Below the pieces are notes generated by a model, which saw nothing but the letters and a program-made list of their open reading frames with translations, ran no database searches and was not told the origin of the DNA. Shown piece by piece: positions 52,970-61,642 of a stretch of DNA of 64,000 nt; within the stretch, counting starts at the first letter, position 1, and every line of letters begins with the position of its first letter. Position numbers and translations under genes: made by a program. The DNA lies in NCBI RefSeq assembly GCF_008123965.1, contig NZ_VSTH01000078.1, positions 1 to 64,000 on the forward strand. Direction: 5' to 3'. The DNA is from Bradyrhizobium hipponense (GTDB lineage: Bacteria; Pseudomonadota; Alphaproteobacteria; Rhizobiales; Xanthobacteraceae).

Positions 52970-54430
52970 ATGAACGCACATACCGGCACGGTCCGCGGCA
53001 AAGAGCGCTATCGCTCGGGCGTCATGGAATACAAGCGCATGGGCTATTGGGAGCCCGACTATGTGCCGAAGGATACCGACGTCATCGCCTTGTTCCGCGT
53101 GACGCCGCAGGAGGGGGTCGACCCGATCGAAGCATCCGCTGCGGTCGCCGGCGAATCCTCGACGGCGACCTGGACGGTGGTGTGGACCGACCGCCTGACC
53201 GCGGCGGAGAAGTACCGTGCAAAATGCTATCGCGTCGATCCCGTGCCGGGCTCGCCGGATTCATATTTTGCCTACATCGCCTATGACCTCGACCTGTTCG
53301 AGTCCGGCTCGATCGCCAACCTCTCCGCCTCGATCATTGGCAACGTCTTCGGCTTCAAGCCGCTGAAGGCGCTGCGCCTCGAGGACATGCGTTTCCCGGT
53401 CGCCTATGTGAAGACGTTCCAGGGGCCGGCGACCGGCATCGTGGTCGAGCGCGAACGCCTCGACAAGTTCGGCCGGCCGCTGCTGGGCGCGACGATAAAG
53501 CCAAAGCTCGGTCTGTCCGGCCGCAATTACGGCCGCGTGGTCTACGAGGCGCTGAAGGGCGGGCTCGATTTCACCAAGGACGACGAGAACATCAACTCGC
53601 AGCCGTTCATGCACTGGCGTGATCGCTTCCTCTATTGCATGGAGGCCGTGAATCGTGCGCAGGCCGCCTCGGGCGAGGTGAAGGGAACCTATCTCAACAT
53701 CACCGCCGGGACCATGGAGGACATGTACGAGCGTGCGGAGTTCGCCAAGGAGCTCGGATCGTGCATCGTCATGATCGATCTGGTGATCGGCTACACCGCG
53801 ATCCAGTCGATGGCGAAATGGGCGCGCCGCAACGACATGATCCTGCATCTGCACCGTGCCGGCCACTCGACCTATACGCGGCAGAAGAGCCACGGCGTGT
53901 CATTTCGCGTCATCGCCAAATGGATGCGGCTTGCCGGCGTTGACCACATCCATGCCGGCACGGTGGTCGGCAAGCTCGAGGGCGATCCCAACACCACGCG
54001 CGGCTACTACGATGTCTGCCGCGAGGACTTCAATCCGATGAAGCTCGAGCACGGCCTGTTTTTCGACCAGTCCTGGGCGAGCCTGAACAAGATGATGCCG
54101 GTGGCCTCCGGCGGCATTCATGCCGGCCAGATGCATCAGCTGCTCGACCTGTTAGGAGAGGACGTCGTGCTCCAGTTCGGCGGCGGCACGATTGGCCACC
54201 CCATGGGGATTGCGGCCGGCGCGATCGCCAATCGCGTCGCCCTGGAGGCGATGATCCTCGCGCGCAACGAGGGCCGCGACTACGTCCATGAAGGTCCGGA
54301 GATCCTGGCCAGGGCGGCCGAGACCTGCACGCCGCTGAAGGCAGCGCTCGAGGTCTGGAAGGACGTCACTTTCAATTATCAATCCACCGACACGCCGGAC
54401 TTCGTGCCGACAGCGTTGGAAACCGTTTGA
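52970..54430 (+). CDS. cbbL: RuBisCO large subunit, red-type (form IC)
   Basis: A protein of 486 residues that carboxylates ribulose-1,5-bisphosphate. The active-site segment GATIKPKLGLSGRNY holds the catalytic Lys, GGLDFTKDDEN the carbamylated Lys with Asp and Glu metal ligands, and LHLHRAGHSTY a further active-site His. The sequence style and the following cbbX place it in the red-type lineage. ATG 52970 follows GAGGAGACAGTC. The frame is open further upstream over cbbA but that part is not coding for this protein. Forms L8S8 with the product of the next gene. Confidence 0.98.
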   Translation: MNAHTGTVRGKERYRSGVMEYKRMGYWEPDYVPKDTDVIALFRVTPQEGVDPIEASAAVAGESSTATWTVVWTDRLTAAEKYRAKCYRVDPVPGSPDSYFAYIAYDLDLFESGSIANLSASIIGNVFGFKPLKALRLEDMRFPVAYVKTFQGPATGIVVERERLDKFGRPLLGATIKPKLGLSGRNYGRVVYEALKGGLDFTKDDENINSQPFMHWRDRFLYCMEAVNRAQAASGEVKGTYLNITAGTMEDMYERAEFAKELGSCIVMIDLVIGYTAIQSMAKWARRNDMILHLHRAGHSTYTRQKSHGVSFRVIAKWMRLAGVDHIHAGTVVGKLEGDPNTTRGYYDVCREDFNPMKLEHGLFFDQSWASLNKMMPVASGGIHAGQMHQLLDLLGEDVVLQFGGGTIGHPMGIAAGAIANRVALEAMILARNEGRDYVHEGPEILARAAETCTPLKAALEVWKDVTFNYQSTDTPDFVPTALETV

Positions 54431-54441
54431 GGAGACATGAG

Positions 54442-54849
54442 ATGAAACTGACGCAAGGCTGCTTCTCGTTCCTGCCCGATCTGACCGACGACCAGATCAC
54501 AAAGCAGGTGCAATATTGCCTGGCCAATGGCTGGGCGGTGAACATCGAATTCACCGACGATCCACATCCCCGCAATACTTATTGGGAGATGTGGGGCCTG
54601 CCGATGTTCGATCTCCAGGATGCCGCCGGAGTGATGATGGAGCTCGCCGAGTGCCGCCGGGTGTACGGCGACCGCTACATCCGTATCAGTGGCTTCGACT
54701 CCAGCCACGGCTGGGAATCGGTGCGGATCTCCTTCCTGGTCAACCGCCCGCCGCAGGAGGCCGAGTTCGAGCTGGTGCGGCAAGAGATTGGCGGGCGCGC
54801 GATCCGGTACACGACTGTGCGAAAGCCGGCGGCCAACGCTTCGCAGTAA
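54442..54849 (+). CDS. cbbS: RuBisCO small subunit
   Basis: A protein of 135 residues. It begins MKLTQGCFSFLPDL and includes the TYWEMWGLPMFD segment, with the C-terminal beta-hairpin extension (RQEIGGRAIRYTTVRK) typical of red-type small subunits. ATG 54442 follows GAGGAG, 11 bases after the cbbL stop. A strong hairpin terminator lies downstream, which would give more cbbL/S than cbbX message. Confidence 0.97.
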   Translation: MKLTQGCFSFLPDLTDDQITKQVQYCLANGWAVNIEFTDDPHPRNTYWEMWGLPMFDLQDAAGVMMELAECRRVYGDRYIRISGFDSSHGWESVRISFLVNRPPQEAEFELVRQEIGGRAIRYTTVRKPAANASQ

Positions 54850-54902
54850 ATCCTTCCACTCCGCGCGGAGCACTCCCTGCTCCGTATCCTTGGCGGACCA
54901 CT

Positions 54903-54935
54903 GCTTCGCCGCTTCCCCGCGGCGAAGCCCTTTTT
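54903..54935 (+). terminator. Strong intra-operon terminator between cbbS and cbbX
   Basis: GCTTCGCCGC and GCGGCGAAGC form a perfect 10-bp stem around a TTCCCC loop, followed by CC and TTTTTC. This is a classic rho-independent terminator. Its place inside an operon suggests partial termination (attenuation), giving abundant RuBisCO subunits and limited activase. The structure is seen directly; the regulatory effect is inferred. Confidence 0.85.
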
Positions 54936-54948
54936 CTTCGAGGTGCCG

Positions 54949-55881
54949 ATGCTTGATGTGCCCCATGCAACGACCACTGAAGGCGGCGAGACCAGGTTCG
55001 ATCTCCGCAAGGAAGCTGAAGCGGCCGGAATCACGGATACGCTGCAGCAGCTCGAGCAGGAGCTGGTCGGCTTGAGGCCGGTCAAGAGCCGCGTACGCCA
55101 GATCGCCTCGCTGCTGCTGATCGAACGCATTCGCCAGCGTGCGGGCTTGGCCTCTGCGCCGCCGACGCTGCACATGTCATTCACGGGCAATCCCGGCACC
55201 GGCAAGACCACCGTGGCGCTGCGCATGGCGAAAATTCTGCACGGCCTCGGCTTCGTGCGGCGCGGGCAGGTGATCTCGGTGACGCGCGACGATCTCGTCG
55301 GCCAATATATCGGCCATACCGCGCCGAAAACAAAAGAGATATTGAAGAAGGCGATGGGCGGCGTGCTTTTCATCGACGAGGCCTATTACCTGCATCGGCC
55401 CGGCAACGAGCGCGACTACGGCCAGGAGGCGATCGAGATCCTGCTACAGGTCATGGAGAACCAGCGCGAGGACCTCGTTGTGATCCTTGCCGGCTATGGC
55501 GAGCGGATGACGAGCTTCTTCGCCAGCAATCCCGGCTTCCGCTCGCGCATCGCGCATCATATTGACTTTCCGGACTATGGGGAGACCGAGCTTCTCGTCA
55601 TCGCGGAGCTGATGCTCAGGGAGCGCGGTTATCGCTTCTCGGCCGCCGCGCGCGAGGCCTTCGAGAAATACATCGAATTGCGCCGGACCCAGCCGTTCTT
55701 CTCCAATGCGCGATCGATCCGCAACGCGGTCGACCGCATCCGCTTGCGACAGGCCGATCGGCTGGTCTCCGATCTCGACCGCATGCTTGATGTCGCCGAC
55801 CTCGAAAGGATCGATCCCGCCGACGTGCTGGCGAGCCGCGTCTTCAGCGGCGGTGCCGATGTGCGGAGTGCAAAGCCATGA
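54949..55881 (+). CDS. cbbX: Red-type RuBisCO activase (AAA+ protein)
   Basis: A protein of 310 residues. The Walker A motif GNPGTGKTT is near residue 81, and Walker B appears as GGVLFIDEAYYL near 141. A pore-loop-like YIGHT is near 123. CbbX hexamers remodel inhibited red-type RuBisCO by pulling on the large-subunit C-terminus. The start ATG 54949 follows GAGG; a GTG at 54943 is two codons upstream. The gene is separated from cbbS by a terminator hairpin and overlaps cbbE by ATGA. Confidence 0.95.
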   Translation: MLDVPHATTTEGGETRFDLRKEAEAAGITDTLQQLEQELVGLRPVKSRVRQIASLLLIERIRQRAGLASAPPTLHMSFTGNPGTGKTTVALRMAKILHGLGFVRRGQVISVTRDDLVGQYIGHTAPKTKEILKKAMGGVLFIDEAYYLHRPGNERDYGQEAIEILLQVMENQREDLVVILAGYGERMTSFFASNPGFRSRIAHHIDFPDYGETELLVIAELMLRERGYRFSAAAREAFEKYIELRRTQPFFSNARSIRNAVDRIRLRQADRLVSDLDRMLDVADLERIDPADVLASRVFSGGADVRSAKP

Positions 55882-56615
55882 CCAGAGAGATTTTCATTGC
55901 GCCGTCGATCCTGGCTGCGGATTTCGCGCGCCTCGGCGAGGAGATCGCTGCTATCGATAAGGCCGGCGCCGACTGGATCCATTGCGACGTGATGGACGGA
56001 CACTTCGTGCCGAACATCAGCTATGGCGCCGACGTCATCAAGGCCATCCGGCCGCTGACGAAGAAGGTCTTCGACGTCCACCTCATGATTGCGCCGGCCG
56101 ATCCTTATCTGGAGGCCTTCGCGAAGGCGGGCGCCGATGTCATCACCGTGCATGCCGAAGCCGGTGTCCATCTCGACCGCTCGCTCCAGGCCGTTCGCGC
56201 GCTCGGCAAGCAGGCCGGCGTCAGCCTGTGTCCGGCGACCCCGGAACATGCGATCGAATATGTGCTTGACCGTATAGATCTCGTGCTGGTGATGACGGTC
56301 AATCCGGGCTTTGGCGGCCAGTCTTTTCTCGAATCCCAGCTCGCGAAGATCGGGCGCATTCGAACCATGATCGGCAACCGGCCGATCCGGCTCGAGGTCG
56401 ATGGCGGCATCACGCGCGACAATGCCGCTGCCGTTGCCGCCGCGGGCGCCGATACGCTGGTGGCGGGCTCGGCCGTGTTTCGCGGCAATAGCAGTGCCGA
56501 CTATGCCGGCAACATCGCAGCCATTCGCATTGCCGCCGAGGCCGGCCGGGTTCCAAAGCTGCAAGATAGCTCCACGCAGCCGATGCGCGCCGGCGAAAGC
56601 GTGCGCCTCCGGTAG
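55878..56615 (+). CDS. cbbE: Ribulose-phosphate 3-epimerase
   Basis: A protein of 245 residues, a TIM barrel that interconverts xylulose-5-phosphate and ribulose-5-phosphate. Motifs PSILAADFARLG, HCDVMDGHFVPN, MTVNPGFGGQSF and LEVDGGI are all present. The start overlaps cbbX by ATGA. Last gene of the cbb operon; the following 225 bases hold no gene. About 20 residues longer at the C-terminus (KLQDSSTQPMRAGES) than many homologues. Confidence 0.95.
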   Translation: MTREIFIAPSILAADFARLGEEIAAIDKAGADWIHCDVMDGHFVPNISYGADVIKAIRPLTKKVFDVHLMIAPADPYLEAFAKAGADVITVHAEAGVHLDRSLQAVRALGKQAGVSLCPATPEHAIEYVLDRIDLVLVMTVNPGFGGQSFLESQLAKIGRIRTMIGNRPIRLEVDGGITRDNAAAVAAAGADTLVAGSAVFRGNSSADYAGNIAAIRIAAEAGRVPKLQDSSTQPMRAGESVRLR

Positions 56616-56841
56616 ACTACGGCAGCCATAAACGGCGAGCGCCGGCTCTACGCCCAGCTCGCTGGCCGGCGAGCCATGTTCCATGGTGTAGAGTCTGCGC
56701 CGATTGGAACTAAATCCCTCACGCGCGTTTCAGAACTTAACTGCGATCAGGCGGGCCGTGCTCCCAGCAAATGTTTTGCACAACCGCCATCGGCGTGACG
56801 CAAATCAGGACGATAAGCCAGTGAACGCGAGGGAGGGTCTC

Positions 56842-57048
56842 ATGGAGAACGTACGTCGCTACCGGGCGCTGGCGTCCCTCTGTCGTCAGCAGGCGGCCTA
56901 TCGGCCGCTCCAGAACTGGGAATTGCTTGGTCAAGCCGAACATTTCGAATATCTCGCCGAGATCGCGCTGAAGGCGCATTTTGACGCGTGCAATGCGCAA
57001 CGCGAAGGTGACGGCATCGCGGCGTGCGAGACCACGGTCGCAGCCTGA
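56842..57048 (+). CDS. Small protein, paralogue of the gene at 46277
   Basis: A protein of 68 residues starting at ATG 56842 with GGGAGGG upstream. The motif ENVRRYRALASLCRQQAAYR with LQNWELLGQAE matches its paralogue at 46277-46474. The C-terminus is Ala-rich. An upstream extension exists in frame but lacks a ribosome-binding site. Helical, cytoplasmic, function unknown. The two copies bracket the cbb locus. Confidence 0.6.
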   Translation: MENVRRYRALASLCRQQAAYRPLQNWELLGQAEHFEYLAEIALKAHFDACNAQREGDGIAACETTVAA

Positions 57049-57217
57049 CAGCACTCTTGTGTTTTTTGTGGTTTTCCGGATGGACCGCTGACGCTGCGTC
57101 GGCAAATCGGGGCCGCGGCTTCTTTGCCAAGATTTAATTGCGTGGACGGGACGCCGTAAGGTGCCAGCGCCCATGTTGCGTGCAAGGCGACACCTTCAGC
57201 AACATGGACATTTCGAC

Positions 57218-58756
57218 ATGAACGACCGCGTCAATTCCGACACCAGCACGTCCCGCAAGATTCTGAGGCCGCGTCGGCTCGCGCTGCTCGGCACCGTCGC
57301 CGCGCTCGGCGCGGCGGTGCTTGCTGCTTCTCCCGGTTCTTCGCCGTTCGGTGTGACCCCCTTCGTTGCGCCAGCGCAGGCGGCGGAAGCCACCGCAACG
57401 CCGCCGGGCTTCGGCGACCTCGTTGCCAAGGTCAAACCCGCCGTCATCTCGGTGCGGGTCAGAATCGACCAGGACAACGACAAGAGCGCGATGCTGCAAC
57501 AGAACCGGATGGACTCCGACGAGGATTCGCCATTCGACCAGTTCTCCAGGCAGTTCGGTTTCCGTGGCCCCAACGGCATGCCGCGCCAGCGTCACCAGGT
57601 GATCACCGGCGAGGGCTCCGGCTTCTTCATCTCCGCTGACGGCTATGCGGTGACCAACAACCACGTTGTCGACCATGCCCAGTCCGTCCAGATCACGACG
57701 GACGACGGCGCGATCTACACCGCGAAGGTGGTCGGCACCGATCCGAAGACCGATCTGGCGCTGATCAAGGTCGAGGGCAAGAAGGATTTCCCGTTCGTCA
57801 AATTCTCCGACCAGAAGCCGCGGATCGGCGACTGGGTGGTCGCGGTCGGCAATCCCTTCGGCCTCGGCGGCACTGTGACCGCCGGCATCGTCTCGGCTAG
57901 CGGCCGCGACATCGGCAACGGTCCCTACGACGACTTCATCCAGATCGACGCCCCCATCAACAAGGGCAATTCAGGCGGTCCGGCCTTCGATATGACCGGC
58001 AACGTGATCGGCGTGAACACCGCGATCTTCTCGCCCTCCGGCGGCTCGGTCGGCATCGGCTTCGACATTCCGGCCTCGACCGCAAAGCTCGTCATCGCGC
58101 AGCTGAAGGACAAGGGCGCGGTCACCCGCGGCTGGCTTGGCGTCCAGGTGCAGCCCGTGACGGCGGATATTGCCGACAGCATCGGCCTGAAGGAGGCAAG
58201 GGGCGCGATCGTCGACAATCCGCAAGGTGGCAGTCCGGCGGCGAACGCCGGCATCGAGGCCGGCGACGTCATTACGGCCGTCAATGGCACTGCGATCAAG
58301 GACTCGCGCGATCTCGCCCGCACCATCGCCACATTGGCGCCGGGCAGCTATGTGAAGCTCGATGTCTGGCACGAGGGCGAGAGCAAGACGATGACGCTCG
58401 CGCTTGGCGAACTGCCGAAGGAGCGGCCGGCCCAAGGCAACGGAAAGACCGATGACGGCAAGGTCCAGCCGGACGCCGGCACGCCGCGCCTTGGCCTCAG
58501 CCTGGCGCCCGCAGGCGACGTGCAGGGCGCCGGCCAGAACGGCGTCGTGGTGACCGAGGTCGATCCGCAAGGCCCGGCCGCGCAGCGCGGCATCCAGACC
58601 GGCGACGTCATCCTCAATGTCGGCGGCAAGGCCGTCGCCAGTGTTGGCGACGTCCGCTCCGAACTGGCGCAGGCCAGATCGTCCGGCAGGCGCAGCGTGT
58701 TGCTGCAGGTGAAGAATGCAGAGGCGACCCGGTTCGTCGCAGTGCCGCTCGCGTAA
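57218..58756 (+). CDS. degP: DegP/HtrA-type periplasmic serine protease (Do family)
   Basis: A protein of 512 residues with an export signal near residues 20-50 (LALLGTVAALGAAVL, cleavage likely after QAA). The trypsin-like core shows the His in VTNNHVVDH, the Asp in DPKTDLALI and the Ser in GNSGGPAF. Two PDZ domains follow (about 310-400 and 420-505). It degrades or refolds damaged envelope proteins. ATG 57218 is preferred; an upstream GTG at 57161 is in frame but would place extra residues before the signal. A clear terminator follows the stop. Confidence 0.93.
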   Translation: MNDRVNSDTSTSRKILRPRRLALLGTVAALGAAVLAASPGSSPFGVTPFVAPAQAAEATATPPGFGDLVAKVKPAVISVRVRIDQDNDKSAMLQQNRMDSDEDSPFDQFSRQFGFRGPNGMPRQRHQVITGEGSGFFISADGYAVTNNHVVDHAQSVQITTDDGAIYTAKVVGTDPKTDLALIKVEGKKDFPFVKFSDQKPRIGDWVVAVGNPFGLGGTVTAGIVSASGRDIGNGPYDDFIQIDAPINKGNSGGPAFDMTGNVIGVNTAIFSPSGGSVGIGFDIPASTAKLVIAQLKDKGAVTRGWLGVQVQPVTADIADSIGLKEARGAIVDNPQGGSPAANAGIEAGDVITAVNGTAIKDSRDLARTIATLAPGSYVKLDVWHEGESKTMTLALGELPKERPAQGNGKTDDGKVQPDAGTPRLGLSLAPAGDVQGAGQNGVVVTEVDPQGPAAQRGIQTGDVILNVGGKAVASVGDVRSELAQARSSGRRSVLLQVKNAEATRFVAVPLA

Positions 58757-58781
58757 GTCGTACGCCTACCCGCACAAGTCC

Positions 58782-58808
58782 AAAAAGGCGGTCTTCGGGC
58801 CGCCTTTT
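58782..58808 (+). terminator. Rho-independent terminator after degP
   Basis: AAAAGGCGG and CCGCCTTTT form a 9-bp stem around TCTTCGGG, ending in a T-run. It lies 26 bases after the protease stop and is a textbook terminator. Confidence 0.85.
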
Positions 58809-59028
58809 CCTGTCGGCACGCAAGTTTCCCAGAGAGTGCCGATAACATTCTCGTCAACGGCAGGAATGATGACAGGTTCGTCCGAAAAAGCCGCGTTCGC
58901 TTATCAGACTTGGGAGTTGCATGTGCTTGGCGGCAATGAAGCTGCCGGCGCGAGTTGCAAGGATGGAACTTCGAGCGTCCGGCCGCTTTGTGGACTGGCC
59001 GGCGTTTCGCATTTGATCGGTGCCGAAG

Positions 59029-59391
59029 ATGGATCGATTGAAGCTCTTTCTGAGAAGTGCGCTGCTTGTCGCGCCCTTCGTGCTGTCGATCGGAAGCGCC
59101 TTGGGCCGCGACGATGGCCGCTACGCCGATTCTCCGCTCAAGCCGTGGTTCGACAGCCTGCGCAGCCATCTCGGTCCGTGCTGCTCGGATGCGGACGGGC
59201 TTGCCGTCGCCGATCCCGACTGGGAATCGCACAACGGGCACTATCGCGTGCGGCTGGACGGGCAGTGGGTCGAGGTGCCCGATGAAGCTGTCATCACCGA
59301 GCCGAACCGCGCCGGTCGCACCATGGTGTGGCCAGTCAAGACCTCGTTCGGGATATCGATCCGTTGCTTCATGCCGGGCAGCATGATCTGA
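59029..59391 (+). CDS. Small exported hypothetical protein
   Basis: A protein of 120 residues with a signal peptide (LFLRSALLVAPFVLSIGSALG, cleavage likely after LG). The mature part has a Cys pair (GPCCSDADG), a DWESHNGHYRVRLDG segment and a third Cys near the end (RCFMPGSM). This looks like a conserved family of rhizobial periplasmic proteins of unknown role. ATG 59029 is chosen; a GTG at 59020 is possible. Confidence 0.65.
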   Translation: MDRLKLFLRSALLVAPFVLSIGSALGRDDGRYADSPLKPWFDSLRSHLGPCCSDADGLAVADPDWESHNGHYRVRLDGQWVEVPDEAVITEPNRAGRTMVWPVKTSFGISIRCFMPGSMI

Positions 59392-59397
59392 CGCCGG

Positions 59398-59727
59398 TCA
59401 GCGCGACCGCTTGGCGGATTTGCGCTTCGAGGCCTTCTTGGACGTTTTCTTTGATGTCTTCTTGGAAGTTTTCTTCGACGTTCTCTTGGAAGTTTTCCTT
59501 GACGTTTTCTTGGCCGTCTTCCGCTTTGAGGCTTTCTTCGGGACCTTCTTGCCCTTCTTGCGCGCCTTCGAGAGGCCGATCGCGATCGCCTGTTTGCGGT
59601 TCTTCACGCGTCCGCCACGACCGCCGCGTCCACTCTTTGCGGTGCCCTTCTTGTAGCGCCGCATCTCGCTTTCGACATCACTGCCGGAGCTGCGCGAATA
59701 GCGGCGCTTCTTTGCCTTGCGTGCCAT
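59398..59727 (-). CDS. Lysine-rich histone-H1-like protein (DUF6496-type)
   Basis: A protein of 109 residues with AGGGAGAA before ATG 59727. The N-terminal half (SDVESEMRRYKKG, GRGGRVKNRKQAIAIGLSKAR) matches the short DUF6496 conserved core, with AIAIGLSKAR diagnostic. The C-terminal 55 residues are KKTS/KKAS tandem repeats made by a 12-base DNA repeat, very basic like histone H1 tails, so nucleic-acid binding is likely. The longer open frame upstream is not needed. Confidence 0.7.
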   Translation of the reverse strand: MARKAKKRRYSRSSGSDVESEMRRYKKGTAKSGRGGRGGRVKNRKQAIAIGLSKARKKGKKVPKKASKRKTAKKTSRKTSKRTSKKTSKKTSKKTSKKASKRKSAKRSR

Positions 59728-59816
59728 CAATGTTCTCCCTTGGGCCGAGGGAAAACCGTTCGTAGCAGGCATGGTTCCGAAACCATGCCCTGCGACACGC
59801 CAAGGCAGCAAGCAGG

Positions 59817-60011
59817 CTAGAACGAATTCGCCAGCTCGATCTCCGCCTCAAGTGCCTGGATGCGACGCGCGGCTTCGGCGAAGGACAGATCCCGCGCGTA
59901 TTGCGCAGGCTGGTAAGCCTCTTCGCTGAGCTGCTTCAGCTTGAGCCCCTGTGTCCGTGTCATCTGCTCCGAAAGCACGGCCCTCGCGTCGTACCGCATC
60001 TGAATCTGCAT
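59817..60011 (-). CDS. DUF3072-like small protein
   Basis: A protein of 64 residues with GGAGAAGGGAA directly before ATG 60011. The segment MTRTQGLKLKQLSEEAYQP followed by FAEAARRIQALEAEI resembles DUF3072, a short helical domain in many proteobacteria and actinobacteria with no known role. It ends 89 bases before the histone-like gene on the same strand. Confidence 0.6.
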   Translation of the reverse strand: MQIQMRYDARAVLSEQMTRTQGLKLKQLSEEAYQPAQYARDLSFAEAARRIQALEAEIELANSF

Positions 60012-60072
60012 TTCCCTTCTCCGTTCTGAAATCGTGGCTTGACTATATGTTCTTCTTTTGTTCTAACAAGCC

Positions 60073-60348
60073 ATGGACAACAGAATTAATGAAATCCGAC
60101 GGAAAATCAGCGCCTTGCGGCTGGAAATGGCCGAGATCGAGGCATCTGTCCGCGACCTCGTCAACCGTGATCGCGACTGCACCGAACAGGCGCTGTCGCA
60201 AATGGGGCTGCGGCGGAAAATCAACCTGCTGATTACCGAATGTAAGGCGGCGGGCGGTGGCGACGTCCTACCCGACATTGGGGACAGGGTGCGTCTTCGG
60301 ACCGTCAGGCAAGTTGGCAAGCCAACAGGCGCGACCGCGCCTCGCTGA
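60073..60348 (+). CDS. Small helical hypothetical protein
   Basis: A protein of 91 residues from ATG 60073. It begins with an amphipathic helix region (RRKISALRLEMAEIEASVRDL) that could form a coiled coil. An AT-rich sequence with TTGACT lies just upstream and may be its promoter; no clear ribosome-binding site is seen. No recognised domain. Confidence 0.45.
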   Translation: MDNRINEIRRKISALRLEMAEIEASVRDLVNRDRDCTEQALSQMGLRRKINLLITECKAAGGGDVLPDIGDRVRLRTVRQVGKPTGATAPR

Positions 60349-60613
60349 GATTTTTTTGGTGGCCCACCGTGAAGGAGCGCCGGACGCCCGCGCCGAGCTT
60401 TTCGAACTGGACTCCGCCATTGGGCAATTGCATTGCGAGGGTCTCGACGAGGCGACAAGCTCTGATCCCACGCAAGCGCGTACGGCTCGAGCATCTCGTG
60501 AAGATGAATTCCGCAGGCGGCGGCCTTAACATCCTGACAATCGACGCAGCTAGCGTGGGGTGCACATCCACCGCAGCGCGGTGTGACCGGTGCCCCCGGT
60601 ATCGCTGAGCAGA

Positions 60614-60639
60614 AAAGCCCCGCGTCACCGCGGGGCTTT
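60614..60639. terminator. Hairpin terminator 3' of the exported small protein
   Basis: AAAGCCCCGCG and CGCGGGGCTTT make a perfect 11-bp stem with a TCAC loop. On the minus strand it is followed by a short T-run, fitting termination of the gene at 60662-60901; it may also stop plus-strand transcription. Confidence 0.75.
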
Positions 60640-60661
60640 GTGATTGAGTCGTCGACGGCGC

Positions 60662-60901
60662 TCACTTGGTGTTGGTGGTGCCCTTGTTCGTCATGGTACC
60701 GCCCTGATCGGAGCCGGGGCCAGAGCCGCCTTGGCCGGAGGGGTCAGCGCCCTTTGGGGCTTTGGTGTTGGCGCCCGTGGTCTGCGACGATGACATCGAA
60801 GATCCTTGCTTGGCCTTGTGCGACTTCGCTTGAGCAGCGAAGGGGGCCGCGGCAAGGCCGGTTGCCAACATCATGGCGAGAGCGAGCTTGGTCGTCTTCA
60901 T
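60662..60901 (-). CDS. Small exported Ser/Thr/Gly-rich protein
   Basis: A protein of 79 residues with AGGAG upstream of ATG 60901. The signal peptide MKTTKLALAMMLATGLAA ends at AAQA. The mature peptide is rich in Ser, Thr, Gly and Asn (SSMSSSQTTGANTK, GSGPGSDQGG) and probably disordered. Such short periplasmic peptides are common in Bradyrhizobium; no function known. A terminator follows. Confidence 0.6.
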   Translation of the reverse strand: MKTTKLALAMMLATGLAAAPFAAQAKSHKAKQGSSMSSSQTTGANTKAPKGADPSGQGGSGPGSDQGGTMTNKGTTNTK

Positions 60902-61023
60902 GCGCGGGAGCTCCTGAGTTAAAATGACGCAGGCAGCCAACTGCCGTTCGCGGCAGGAGTTCCACGCAAAACGTTGCGGCGCTTCACATCCGCTTCAAAA
61001 TTCCTTGCGCTATTCCTTGCGCT

Positions 61024-61281
61024 TCAAAATTCCTTGTCCTCGGCGAGAATGAACACGACACCGGTGAGTGTCGCTCCGATCGCGAACGTGGTCACCAGCG
61101 TGATGATGAAGACGATAACGGCTTCACGGCCGCCGTTGTGGATCAGCGCGGCGACGGCAGGGTTTGTGAGTGCAAGCACAAGGCCGAAGACAAGGCCCAG
61201 TGCCGCGCCCATCATCGCGTGCGTCATCACGCGGATGGCGCCGGTGCGAGAGATAAGTCCGGAGGGCTTCTTCGTGCGCAT
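61024..61281 (-). CDS. Small membrane hypothetical protein
   Basis: A protein of 85 residues with AAGGGGC upstream of ATG 61281. Two hydrophobic segments (about 18-45, GAALGLVFGLVLAL, and 55-78, VIVFIITLVTTFAIGATLTG) are separated by a short loop. A positively charged N-terminus suggests N-in topology. No known domain. Confidence 0.6.
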   Translation of the reverse strand: MRTKKPSGLISRTGAIRVMTHAMMGAALGLVFGLVLALTNPAVAALIHNGGREAVIVFIITLVTTFAIGATLTGVVFILAEDKEF

Positions 61282-61420
61282 GGAGCCGCCCCTTTGATTT
61301 GCAGGGAAACGCGACCGAGGATCGCGGGTTCCACTTACATGAACAAATTGTCACGGCAGGCTTCATCCGGCGTTCAGGCCGGACTTGCGAGGATGGCACT
61401 GTCAACACGGGACATTCGAT

Positions 61421-61642
61421 ATGGGCAAGGTTGTCTTTCTTTACCGCTCGCTGGCCTATCGCAGCGCGGCCGCGGATATACTGCGCAAGGCACGCAAACT
61501 GCCGCATGGCGCGGAACGAAGTGCGGCCCGCCGCTACGCGAGGGCGCTACGCGATCTCGCTCAGACGGAAGCCTGGCTCGAAGGGCGCGTCGCCGAGGAA
61601 GCGCGACCGCTGCGGCGAATGAGGAGGGCGGCGTCCGGCTAG
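61421..61642 (+). CDS. Small basic hypothetical protein
   Basis: A protein of 73 residues from ATG 61421 (weak ribosome-binding site). It is Arg/Ala-rich and helical (AADILRKARKLPHGAERSAAR). It ends against the convergent histidine kinase gene, overlapping by 4 bases. May be a real short gene but evidence is limited to coding-like composition. Confidence 0.4.
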   Translation: MGKVVFLYRSLAYRSAAADILRKARKLPHGAERSAARRYARALRDLAQTEAWLEGRVAEEARPLRRMRRAASG

